From: Stercorarius parasiticus
Lineage: Eukaryota; Chordata; Aves; Charadriiformes; Stercorariidae
Reading direction: 5' to 3'
DNA length: 64,000 bases
Assembly (NCBI GenBank): GCA_013396915.1
Contig: VWZL01000904.1
Location: 761,892 to 825,891 of the forward strand
The translations under genes were made by a program, and so were the position numbers. Positions 46,121 to 58,540 of this stretch are shown here, in pieces. The notes under the pieces were generated by a model, which made no database searches, was not told the origin of the DNA, and was given only the letters and a program-made list of their open reading frames with translations. Numbering within the stretch: position 1 is the first letter of the stretch; every line of letters starts with the position of its first letter.

Positions 46121-49100
46121 TTATGTATTACTCATAAATGTAGTTTTACCACTTTCTGGATGACAGTGAGTAATTCAGAAGCTCATATAAGAGGACCTAT
46201 GAGAACAAGTTGCTGTTACTGCTCAATAGCTTGAATGTTAGCCAACGTACGCGTAATAGGTGAGATGATCTTCTGTTCAAATACTGCATTTGAGATGCTG
46301 GTACCTCTGGGATGCCACAGAAGCAACCGCAGACCCGGCTGGCTGGCTTTGAAATGATGCAATTGAAACCGGTTCTCATGATGGGCTAATACCTCTGCAG
46401 TGAGAGTGAACTCAATTATCACGATATCCCAAGTCAGCTCATAGCCAATAGCCTGTGTCCTGAAAGAAGCACCAAGATGAAGTTACCCCTTGATAGTAAA
46501 GGTTTCAGGGAAGTGCAGATATTGCCCTGTTCACATGGAACACGGTGTAGCTACGTGTAAATCTTCTCTTCTGTATGAAAGCGGCACCTTGCCCTCCTGC
46601 CTGACCATTCTTGTTCACAGATTGTCCAACAGCGTCTGTAAAGAGCACAGTGACCGAGCAAAAAGTTACCAACAGGCAGGAGTCAATGCCTGAGGTACAA
46701 ATAATGAAAAGCATCTTGGTTTGAGCGTAACTGTGGTCAGCGAGGCATGTAGCAGCATCGTGTCGGTAACCCCAGGTGCTGGCAGACACGGCTCTTTGCT
46801 CCAGGGCTCTGTTGGTAGCCCACAACACTCTGAGGATCCAGGTAAACCCTTGGCATATGCCAGCCAAAGGGCAAAGCCCCATCTGCTGGGACAGTGTGAA
46901 AGGATATTCACCACCGGAGGCCTTTAGGTTCTGACCTTGAAGCAGATTCTGTCGGAGAAAACCCTTTCCTTCTTAATTTAATTAGCCTTTATCATTCTCC
47001 CTGTCACTTTAATTCAGCTTTTGACATATATTTCGTATAGGAAACTAGGATGATTAGTTGCTTTAGATAACACTAACAAAAAATCTTGTGATTAAATGGC
47101 TAAAATATGGAAGCCTTAGGAATATGAAAGGCTGAGAGCTGCATACCTCATGTGTGCGCTAAGCATCAGCAGAGAGTGACTCTTCCTGGGTGGTAAAATA
47201 AGACTGGTGAAGAAAGAACATGAAATATTTTTTAAAATTGGATTGTTCAGCAAGGAACTCGGTGCGCTTGTAATGACAGTCTGCCCATGAATCACAAGGG
47301 CAAAGAGTTTCTAAATCCTAAAGCCCTGCCAGATATTAAAATATTTCCCTGGTTTTGCTACAAAGTTTTTTTTCTTACCTCATGGTGCATAATTGATAGT
47401 GTATTTTGCAATGAACATCTCAGTATTTTAGGGAGCAAATCCGTGTCCAAATTTCATAGGAAATAGCTGCTCTGATAGCTCATAAGGTGCTGAAATTGAA
47501 ATGTTTTACATCATTGATTCTGTAGTGGTGTTAGATCCACTAGCGTATTTCAATTTGTTCCGTTTCCTGCGAAATTATTTTGCAGAGGGATTCTCTGCGT
47601 TACATTCTTGCTTATTTGTGACAGGCTGCTGTCGCTGCTGGTTTTCCTCGACCTCACCTCACTGACTTTGCAGTGTTCCCTCTGGCTTTTCACAAGAAAG
47701 GCTGTCGGTGAGGAGCTGCTTCAGCCTTTCCTGTGGGGAATATTTCAGGAACGCGGCCCAAAGGGGGTGCAGCGCAGGCACGCCACAGCTCCTGGGGGAG
47801 CATCACAAGGGCCTTTGGAACAAAAGCTGGGGGGGGGGTTTACCTGCAGAGCACCTGTAGGAGTTTGTGTTCACAGACATAGCGATGGCTCGAGGACAGG
47901 GACTAAACTCATTTACTAAAACCAGGAGGTGGAGGGTAGGTAATGTCCTGCAGGGACTAAGCTTTGACAAAGAGTGAAACTCAGTCCCAGCACACCCTGT
48001 AAATGGAAAACCTTTGCCTTATTTCCTGATCCTCCTCTTTTCACAGAAAAAATAGGCAGATACACCTTTTTTTTAAGAAGAGAGTTGTTGCGCGTGGGAT
48101 AAGGGAAAATAAACAACTCCTGTACAGGGAGCAGAGAAATGTTGAATCTACACTTTAAGCCTAAGATGACTTGAGAGACCCTTGCTCTGGGTCTTTGGGC
48201 CAGCTGCTATTCAAGGGATGTATCTTGTGCAATGCTTTGCCCTTGCGCTCTGAACACGCTCTGGTAGAGCCAAAGCAAAGAGCTCCATCGATCCAGCTGC
48301 CCCCGCTCTCTGAGCCCCCGTGCCAGTCTCATTTTTGCCACCTGTTGGAAGAGGAGGGCTTGCTGCAGGGGTGATGTCTGGAGCGGGGTCTGCGGCGGCC
48401 TGACCACTGTGCTTGTTTTTGAGGCGTTCACTTCACCTTTGTAAATACGGTGCTGCGGCAAAGCCAAGCATGCGATGCAATGCCCAGTGAAATGAATGCA
48501 AAGGTTCATATCAATGTTGTTAGAGGCTGGCACGTGTCCAAGAGGAGCTGGGCGAAAGCAGCTGATGCCTGATGAATTTAGTCCCACCTGAAGAAAATGA
48601 AACAGTCTAACACGGACCACAATACAATGAACGAAACACATCCATAAACTCAGCTATTTTTTTTCGGCTAGCACATTAGGAGATGAAGCAACAAATATTA
48701 CTGTGCTGCGCCCTTCTCAGGCCATTAAGAGCAGCAAAGGAAGATTGTGCACACTGGACAGAGGCTTTTTATGTTGCCAAGGAGAGTTTTCCTGCATCTG
48801 CAGTCCCCCATCCAAGTTCTGTCTCAGAACTGAAGCACGTCCTGTCAATACCCCTAAAGCTATAATTCAGTGGAGTTTTTATAGCTGTAAAACCTGAGCT
48901 GCATGATGATAAGCAGGCAAAATCAAAGCAAGCCGTAACCTGCTCCTTTGAACATGCAGACAGGGTCTGTAGGGCAGCAAGCAGGGAGAAAAAGAGAGAA
49001 AATTGTTTTTCAGGTCATAAAGATCTATTTTGACTTTTGCAATATTTTCTACTTTTTGAGAAGTGATGGATTTTTACCCCATACTTTATAGGGTTTTTTC

Positions 49101-49629
49101 CCTCTGTGTGAGATAATGCTGGGGGGTGGGGGTGGCTTTCTCTGGTGTCCACGTAGGTTTGAATAATGTTACTCTTCTTGTGCCTGCAGAAGATGGGTCT
49201 TTTTCTCAGTCACGTGCATAGAAAGGAAAAGACAGAAAAAAGAGGAAGACAGAAAAGATTGTAGTCAGTGATATCTGAGCTCTTAGCTTAGAGGTGGTTG
49301 TGTTCAGAGCTCTCTAGCTGGCCCTTGATCCCAAACCTTCAAAGGGTGAAGATCAGTTCTAAATTGTGAGTTTATTGCTTGTTTGAATGTAGATTAAAAA
49401 TAGCTTCCCAAGCCTAGAAAAGATCCAACAGCGCTCCAGGGAGTGGATTGTGTTTATGAATGAAGCCAAGCTTGCAAGCACCTCCAACGTTCCTTGTAAC
49501 ACCCCCAAAGGATAGCCACTGAGAGACACAAGTTCACGCGTTGTTCCTTAAGAGATGTATTTACTTTCTGCTGCTCTTCTGCCTGTGCTCAAATCTGCCT
49601 GGCTGAAGGCACAAAGAATCATTTCTAGA
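46121..49629. other. Intergenic, 3.5 kb, downstream of DOCK4
   Basis: Unique sequence of mixed base composition. Open frames up to 144 codons occur on both strands but have no domain or homology I recognise. No RNA gene was seen. A G10 run lies near 47830. Confidence 0.6.
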
Positions 49630-50085
49630 AATCACAGAATGGTTGAGGTTAGAAGGGACCTCTGGAGGTTCTCTGTTCCTTCCCCTCCCGCTCAAGCAGG
49701 GCCATCTAGAGCATGTTGCCCAGCAGCATGTCCAGGCAGCTTTTGGATATCTCCAGGGATGGAGACTCCACAATCTCTCCCTGAGCAACCTGTGCCAGTG
49801 CTTGGTCACCTCACAGCGACAAAGTGTTTCCTGATGTTCAGAGGGTCCTTTCACTGGGCACCACTGAAAAAGAGCCTGGCTCCGTCCTCTCTGCACCCTC
49901 CCTTCAGGCATTTATTTACATGGATGAGATCGCTGGAGCTTTCTCGTCTCCAGGCGAAACAGTCCCAGCTCTCTCAGCCTTTCCTCGTAGGAGAGGTGCT
50001 CCAGTCTCTTCATCATCTTCACGGCCCTTCACTGAACTTTCTCCAGCATGCCCACATCTCTTTTGTGCTGACCTCTCCGTGAAGT
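49630..50085 (-). mobile_element. CR1 fragment, 5'-truncated, minus strand
   Basis: The minus-strand 3' end is at 49630 (AATCACAGAATGG on the plus strand, the reverse complement of the CR1 terminal repeat), next to TTGAGGTTAGAAGGGACCTC. It then runs through the C-terminal CR1 ORF2 region ('tctccaggcgaaacagtcccagc', 'cgtaggagaggtgctccagt'). It ends near 50085. It belongs to an older, diverged CR1 copy. Confidence 0.92.
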
Positions 50086-53000
50086 GTCTTGTAATCACAA
50101 AATGGATTTAGACAGAAAAAGTACAACCTCAGCAACCCTCTCCTTTTTGGGAGCGACGCCCGTGGCGTACCTGTGCTGGCCGTACCCGCTGGTCGCCCTG
50201 GTGGCCGTGCAGGTGAGGGCAGAGGAGGTGTCAGGGAGAAGGAGCTGACATGGGGAAAGCAGGGCTTCCAGAGCCAGCTCAATGGACCAGGATTAAGCAG
50301 CTTCCCACACAGCTCTGGCAGAGCACACTGTTAGTTGCAGTTGTCTTCTACGGCAAGCCCAGCTCTGACCTCCCGCACGTTTACTTCCTCCCCCCACTCA
50401 GCTTCATTCCTCACCGTGACATTACAGTTAGGTTTCAAACTATCTGCTCTACCTTCACCTTTGCTCATCAGCGCTGGTGAGCATTGCTGCACTGCATGAA
50501 TGACAGACTGTGATGAGCTGCAGCCACTGTAAAGAACACACAAACAGTTAAAATGTCAAATTCTAAACCAAAATTGCTATTTATCATTCTCTTTTGGTAT
50601 TACTGTTTCTGCGGTCTGGAAAAAAAACCCAAACAAAAACAAATCCTCCATTTGTTTAGCTTGAGAACTGGGAAACGTAGCTGATTTTGCAAATTCTCTC
50701 AGTGAGCCTTTTCCGGCTGAGTGCTGTTTTTATTGAAGGCATCAGCAGCCCATCTTGCAGGTGAAGCTTTCGGCAGTTGCGCGAGATGAAACCAGGCGCA
50801 ACTTGAATGACAGGTCTCCAATACTGCGCCGGCTCATTAGAGAGATTTGTGTTCCACACCGAGCTGAAGGAAAGGGACTGACCTGGGATACTCTGAGCAG
50901 GCACTAAAATGTGGAAGCAGCAGCAGAAAGGATGGCAGATGGCAAGGTCAGCTCATTAACTGCACGTATCCGATTGAAGCCTTCCCATATATTGTCAGGT
51001 AATGATAAAAAAAATCAGCTGTCAGAAATTCCACCTGGTCATAATTGATCATCATTAATAAATCTGTTCCAGAACAGGCTGCCAAAATCTCACCTATGAT
51101 GGTCTAACTCAAACCAATTAGCAATCGACAAGTGCTGAGATGAGTTGCTTTGGTTGGGTGACAAAAGGAAGCAAAGCCGTGGCTGCTGTTGGCAGAACAG
51201 AAAGCTGTTTTGTGAAGGGTTACGGGGCTGACAAAACATCTGGCTAGTTTAGTCGTTCTTTGATAACTGGTGTGTTGCAGAACGCAGGGCTGTAATACTT
51301 ATTTTTTTCAAAACACTGATTATACATAAATGAATAAACACTGCGGATAAATTAACCTGGATTTGCCCTGAAAACCACATGTTTAACCCTGATTCCTACC
51401 TTGGTCTCTAAAGAAAAAGGCAATAGGCAGGACTCTACTCCCAAAATAAAAAAAAAAAGAGACTTGGTTTAAACCACGTTATGAATTTATTGTTAACATA
51501 ATATTGACAAATTTCAAATAATAAATTAACCTTATATGGATTTACCCGTGCTGCACTCCTGAAGGAACACGACGCTCCCCCAGCTGCCCAGGCTGCCTCT
51601 GCCGGGGCCGCCGTCTGTATTTTGAGGGGCCAGTTAAAAACTGGTGCCCTGAACTATGTGCTTTCACGGGCAAGAAAGCATCCTGCCACGCTGTCCTTGC
51701 ACAATCTATTTAGCAGCACCAAAAATAAATTAATTAAGAGCGACAGAGAATGACAGTTTTTTTAATCTCCCTGCTGAAGCCTGGCTCTGGCTGTGGCGCA
51801 GTCAGCAGCACTTTGCAAAGCGGATTGCTGCCGTTTGGTTTTATTTTTACCCGGAGCAGACAAATTGCTGTGGTTCCTCCTGAGGTCTTCCGTAGGTGTC
51901 CCGTTTTGTGCGCCCTGCCTGGAGAGCAATGTATTGACAAGGTCGTACAGCAGCGAAGGGAAGAACGAGCGATCTGCCCTCGTGGCTTTGCCTGCATTTG
52001 AGTAAGTGCCTATTAAACGATGCTTCTGCACAGCCCAGGCAGAACGGCTCAATGCAAGGAAAAGGCAGGCTCCCATCCTTAGGCATGCTTTCCAGTGGGA
52101 AATCACAGCGTAGCGGAGCCAGAAAATAAGGGAATAAACAACAGATCGGAACAACTTTATTAGTGAGTGCACGGGGGAGGCTGGTCCTGGGTGCTGGGGT
52201 TATTAAGTTGCGTACGCTGCTGTGTGAGCTCTCAGCACCCAAAGGAAAAATGCTGCAGGTGATCTTCAGGTCAAAAAGCCGTTGAGTTCTTCAAAAGGGA
52301 TATGTTTTTGCACAAATAGGTTGTGAAGGGACTCTAGGCTCTCATTTTTTCTAAACGTGTTTGGAATAAATAGCAGAGTCTGGTGGTGGATAACGAAGGT
52401 GTTAAGAGGATGTATTGGAAAATAGTTTACTATTATTTTAATGACCTTATAAAATTATTTAAGCAAACCCAGTTTTCCAGTGCTTGCATCCTCACTTTTT
52501 GTATTGGTTTATCTCTTCAGACTAAAGACTGTTTTAAATTTAGTGGTTTAAGAGGGTTTTTTTTGTAGGCTTACGCATTATGCAATTGGGACTAGCCACT
52601 CATTTCTGCGCGTAGCGGAAGAAAAGTATTTAAACTTCAAGACTGGGTCACTAAAAACATTTTTGCTTTAGACAGATTGTAATCTACATCATTTTCTTTA
52701 CGTTCCTTCCTGTAAGATTATTGTACGTAATAGGGGTATGAAAAATGTATAAATGATCTGGTACACACTCCGGGTGAAAGCGGGAGCTCTTTAAACCATT
52801 TACAATCAGATAGTTCCGAGGCAATCATCTTCAATAGGCTGATCCTGACGTGCTCTGACGGGGGGGAGAACTGAAGCAATAAAACTGCCATTACTACGAA
52901 GTTGAGTTTTATTTCGGTAATGCGTTTTGAAATCAAGTGATGCTACACATTAGGACTTCAAAAATCCTTTTTGATATACAGCATGCAATTAATAAAAACA

Positions 53001-55756
53001 CGAAATAAAAGAATTCATATTCTTTCTAAGCTGCCAGAAACAAATGATAGCAATGTGGCATGTTACAATCTGCATTTTTCGTGTGCCTTTGGACAAAACC
53101 TGTCAAATGTGAAACCTGAAGTAAACTGAGAAGTCTAACAGCACACTTAGGTGTATGAAGTCCTCCAGATTCAATATTTACCAATGAAGTATGGCACACA
53201 ACATTACTGGAAAAACATGTTTTATGCCATTGAATGATTACCAGAGTAACTGTTTGAGAACAAAATTTTGGATTAGAGTGTCATCCGGACGCTGTTCTGC
53301 AGATTTCAGAGTACTTATTCCCAATTTACAAGAGCCAAATAAATGATGAAAATAGTTTTCCCTTTACCTCTCCAGTCCTGAATTCGGAAAACCATTCACC
53401 TTCCTACGCTGATTTCACACCAAACTACATATCAAAGGATAAAAAGCTGGCCCCAACCAACCAACCCCCTCCCCACATTCAAACCCATATACTCTGGTGC
53501 TTACACAAAGAGAAACAGCATTTTAGAATTATTACCTTTGATTTATATTTTGTCCTCACTCACACACGGAATTTGCCCTGGCAGAGCCGATGGCTTATGT
53601 CCCAATAAGTCCCCTATTCAAAGCTGTAGTGGGGCTCAGCGTATGTGATTTACAGTGCTCCCCGGAAAACACAGGAATTTTAATCTGATATTTGACCTTA
53701 GTTCATGCTCTAATCCCTGTGCGCCAGATGAAAGTGCACTTTCTAACTGATGCAAAACAAGCGGATGTTCTTGCCTCATTTTTCAACCAAGATGTATAAT
53801 GAAAGTTTGCCATCATTGTAGTAACTGCACAAAATATTCATGATGCTTTGACAAAACTGGACTAGTATTCCTGGAAGATATGTTATTTGATGTTTTTTTA
53901 CAGGCTTTTGACTTGTTCAGCTTTTGTGAATTCGTTTAACTAAGTCACAATAGATGCACCATTCTTTATTAAGCATAAATATTTTACTGTATGTTACAAG
54001 CTTGAAGGTTCACATTTAATGTTTCAGAGGTTGTTTTTTTTCCCCTTTGTTCTTAAATCCTAGATCTCAGGCACCTGGAAAAAAAGTAAAATTATGCATT
54101 CTTAATGCAAACTACCTCTTTCTTTTTAGAAGAAATAGTTCGTGCCATGGCTTAGTTCAAAACTGCAGTCAGTCATCAAGCTCTGATTAAAAAAAAAAAA
54201 AAGGGTTTAACAAATAGATTCAGTGGAGTTACGTTGGACTTACAGGAATGTAACTTGAAATGGAACAGAGTCTAACCTGGAGAGAGCTTTTGAATTTCAC
54301 TGAATAGGTGCAATACACTGAATGCAATACATTCAAAGGGATAAATGTATCCAACCGACACCTGGCGTATGCAGTCATCCAGAGTCTCCAACTAGGAGAT
54401 CCAAAAGGACAAGGCCTGACCTCACACACTCTTCTTTGCCGATACTTAAAAGTCTGTAGGAACATACATCTTTGCATTTAACATTCTCCAGGTTTGCAAA
54501 CTGCTGTCACCAAGGCATGGCTATATGATAACTGGGCCGAGTAGCAAAGCCTTTAGCTCACATGCAAGTCTGCAGCACTCAACCTGAAAGTTCCCATGGC
54601 CTTCCTCCTAGGAAGGGAGACACCAACAAAATATGACCAGAAGAGGCAGTACCTCCTCTTTCACCCCGTAGTCCTGTGGATGAAGCGCTCAGACGGTATG
54701 TGGCTGATCAACACGTATTTCCAGCTAAATCTTTGACCACTGTGGAGACTATCACGATGTGGTTGTGGAGACCATACCACAGCTTGGAGCAAACCTGCAC
54801 TATACTGGTAGTTCCTTCACAAATTTTATGTTAAATGTAATGGAAAAGTAATTATGTTAATTAATGTTATATGCAATATAATTTAATTATGGTAAATATT
54901 AATTGGCAAGCCTGGGACCCAGATTCTCAAATTAAACCCAGATGAATGCCAAACCCACCAGAACGAAGAGCTGCATTTCTTCCTTCTTGTCGCGTGTCTT
55001 GTTCTGTCTCGATAGCTAGTTGTTGTTCGTGTGGTGTGTTAGCTGCTCTCCCTTGGAAAATACTCTGCGGCGCTCTCTCATCTACAGACAGCTTCCCCAG
55101 CACACAAAAAATGCTCTCCTTCATAGGCCACCAGCCCAGGGTAAAGCTCTCCCAGTTTCGGTGACATAATCAGCCATTTGCTGTATTGTCAAACACAGCG
55201 TGACTCCGTTCATGTGTTTCTGGGGAGCAGGAAATTACGTACCTGCCTCCAGTCTGCCTCACTAATTTCAGTGTTCATTTAATCGTCGCCTACTGAATCA
55301 GTCAGGGAGCAGCGCCCACAACTTGTTTAGCTCCCTGGGTGAACATTTTGGTGAATTAGACATTGCATATACCACCAGAAACGGCAAAGTACCGCAGGGC
55401 ACAGCTCTTTCAAAGAGCTAATGCCGATGCCTGTCCTCAGCGCGCAGGATTTGGGGCAGCACTTGGGGCTCTCTCACCTGTGTACACCAAGGTACACAAG
55501 CCTTAGCAAAGGTGGAGCTCCAACCGCAGCTGTCCCTGCAGCTTTATTATTGACTAAGGAAACCAGGTAGCTTCTGGTGGCCACCCTGAGGAGCAGCTGC
55601 CCCTGGGTGCTTCCCTCAGGGCAGGGCATTCCTGGGGGTGGGAAGGACACGGAGAAAGGCAGAAACATAAAGGCTTGGTACTTGCAGTTGGCATTAAAGC
55701 TAGCCCCAAGTATATAAACCCAGAGCATTACAGCATCTGTTTCCCTGCAAGGGATG

Positions 55757-55848
55757 TATATTTTTTTTGTAATAATTTATATTTTTTATATATATATATA
55801 AAATATATATATATTTATAATATATATATATAAAATGTATATTTTATT
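55757..55848. repeat. AT-rich imperfect palindrome / (TA)n
   Basis: About 90 nt made almost only of A and T, with several TATATATATA blocks in both orientations. It has cruciform or hairpin potential and is a likely mutation-prone microsatellite. Confidence 0.85.
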
Positions 55849-58133
55849 GACTGGTTTGGTGAAGAATTCACCTGACTATAACTGAACACATTTTCACACA
55901 ATTTGCCAAGACGCTTATCAACAGACATCATATTCAGATGATAATCTTTTGATCTTGAAGTTCCAAATGATTTTTTGCTAAGCCTGAAGAGCTTAATCGT
56001 GTACAAACTTTCCTGGAGGTCTGAGAAGAGCTTTGAGGGAGGAAATTAGCCCTGTAAGCTTTTCTGTGAACATACAAATATAAGCAAATTAAGAACATGA
56101 CTGTTTTTAAGCGAATGCTATCACTGAGGTTCATTTTAATGAGAGACCCAAAAACCTGCAGTATAATGCCTCCATTTGTCCAGGCAAGAGGATATATGCA
56201 TATGCGTAACATTAAAAAAAAGCTTTAGAATAATTTCCATTGATTTCCCTAGTTGCTACCACTACATTTCATATTTTTAGCTCCTGACGAGGCTGTTTGT
56301 TGTGAGATTCAGCTTCAGTGGCTCACGCGGGAATGTAAGGATTTGAGCCTGAAAAAATGAGTTTAGAAAATGTTTAAAAATGATCACGCAGGCACTGAAA
56401 AGGAGACCTTTTCTCAGTATTGAAAGAAAACTCTTGCATCATGTCTTAAATAAGTGGCTTCAAGGTTGAGTGATGGGAACTGAAATGCGGCCTAGTAATA
56501 GATGGCTGCATTAAATTTGACTAATTTATGTGCCCTTGGAAACTACATACAGCGTGTGTTACTGGCGAGTTTATGAAAGAATGCCGTTCAGTATGCAGGG
56601 GTGGCCAGCAGCCACAGAGTGAAAGGGGAGGCAAAGTCTGAAAAAGTCTGAACTCCATCGTGTCTCCTTTGCCTCTTACTGTCCTCTGGCGTGGGCAGGG
56701 CCGGCACAAAGGAGTTTGTTTGCCCGTCTAGAGTACAGAACCCGTGCAGAATGGACGGACCAGGGTGTGTTGGGTGGTCGAAACTGGGCAGACAGATGAA
56801 TGGCCTGGTAATTTACACCCAGAAATTTTACTTTTTCATGCATGTGTGTGTGTGTAAGGACACCGAGGGAGCAGATAGCAAGAAGAGACCCAAACCCACT
56901 CAGTGAGCCATATAACCATTGTTATCTCAGGGATCCCCACCTAAACTCACTGACCTTCACAATGAGCATTTTACAAAAATGGTCCCTCAGGGCTCAAAAT
57001 TTCTTTCCAAAGAACATACAGTGTGCCTCAGAGGTACAAGTTGAGGCTATAAAGTTGAGAATTGCCTCCTACAAAGTACCACAGCATGAATTTTACAGGA
57101 GCAGGTAGTTCAGTGCCTGAACTGTATGCCAACCTGATCAGGTTTTGGTAACTCCTCATTTTGATGGAGCCCTTGAGGTCTAGCGGGCAATTTTAGAAGA
57201 TGCACTGAGCACTCTAGATGAAGTTGGAGCTGTAGAAACTGCAGGAGTAAGCCACCATCTTCTTTTACGTCTCGGCAACAGCAGTCAGCGTCTCTCTTGT
57301 ACGTGGGGCCAGGCAGCCCATTCAATCTGGCACGTATGGATCAGCCCTAGGAACTCCTGAGCTCCAGAAACTGAAACCGAAGGGTGAGCAGGAAACTGGG
57401 ATCAAGCTCTTCTTCTTCCCAATGGACTTCTCTAACTACAAAGTGCTCGTACACTAAATGCTGCTATTTAAAAACAAGTAGTCATGTTTAGATCTTTTGA
57501 GAATCTTGATCATTTGGGACATATGTAAGTTGTGCTCTGATAATTCATGGCAGATTTAAAAGCCTGCTCTCTTCAGTGCCTTGATTTAGGTCTGTGCAAC
57601 TGCAGCTGTATGCTTGCAGCAAAGCAGGATTTCATAAAGAACTTGCAGGTCAAATGAGGAATTATCTACAAGGTTATACAACAGCTGAGCAGTAGGGTTT
57701 GGACCATAACTCTGGATTTAAGTGTCTCAATTCCGCATCTGACGACTTAGTCCTTTATTGGCTCCAACTTCATGTGTTTGGAAGGGATTTTTCCCATGGG
57801 AGGTTTAGAAATGCAGCTCTCAAAGGCTGCAGTTAGCTGTCCTTTGAAGATTTTTGGATTCAGAAGGTGCTGATCTAATTTAAAAAACATTTTAACTCAG
57901 CCCAGCCTATACAATTAGAAGTAAAAATCGATTCAGCAAATAAGATGTGCTCAGAACACGGTGACCTAACAACTGTAATAAGGCCCCCAAAATACACACC
58001 AAATAGAGGCAAACAGAGATGCCAATTGCTCTTAAAAGTGACCCCCACTGTTCTCCTGTAACATTGTGTCACGTACTTGTTTTAAACATATTAGTGAAGA
58101 ATGTATTATGTTTTCTACATGAACAATAAATGG

Positions 58134-58149
58134 AAATAAATAAATAAAT
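58134..58149. repeat. (AAAT)n microsatellite
   Basis: Four AAAT units (AAATAAATAAATAAAT) just upstream of the region listed next. Confidence 0.7.
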
Positions 58150-58200
58150 GAAGTTCCACATAGCATTAGTAAAGAAAACCTTTTAAGAATGACTTGATGC

Positions 58201-58540
58201 CTCCACTGCCAGTGCCATGCTGCTGACGAGGGGCTAATTATAAGTGCCCCTCCAGCCTTGGGTTTGCTCGCAGGAAGGTTTTGATTAAGCGTCATTGTGC
58301 TGTTGTGACTGTCCATGGCCGGCAGCGCTGACGCCGGGGCAGAAAACCATGGTGTCACATAAAATGCTGCCGACTGAGGTGCGGGGACGGGGCGGGGATT
58401 GGAAACGAAAGAGAGAGAAACTGTTGGCACCCTCTTCAAAGCGCCGCGCACGGGGTACGTGTCCGTGCAGTAATTGCACAGGAGCTCAGTCGCAGCAGGA
58501 TTTTGTAATTACACAGCTTAATTGTTCCTGCCTATTATAA
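58201..58540. promoter_or_regulatory. CpG-dense candidate regulatory region
   Basis: About 16 CpGs lie in 175 nt (58318-58492), against a CpG-poor surround, with a GC box (GGGGCGGGG at 58390-58398). Just upstream, AGGGGC (58229-58234) and GCCCCT (58246-58251) flank a TAATTA homeodomain core. It could be an enhancer or a minor promoter, and the next gene expected from mammalian synteny is IMMP2L. No transcript start can be shown. Confidence 0.4.

Larger units (their letters stand above)
50086..58200. other. Intergenic, 8.1 kb
   Basis: No coding exon was recognised. Notable spots are a CpG-rich exon-like block at 50106-50212, homeodomain-type TAAT clusters at 50999-51064, GC-rich islands at about 51560-51640, an AT palindrome at 55757-55848, a short (GT)n at 56843-56855 and an (AAAT)n at 58134-58149. 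Much of 52700-54200 is even, AT-rich unique sequence of the kind seen at conserved non-coding DNA, but conservation cannot be judged from one sequence. Confidence 0.55.

Noticed and set aside
49555..50111. 175-codon and 116-codon open frames
   Set aside because: They overlap the CR1 fragment at 49630-50085 and are explained by it.
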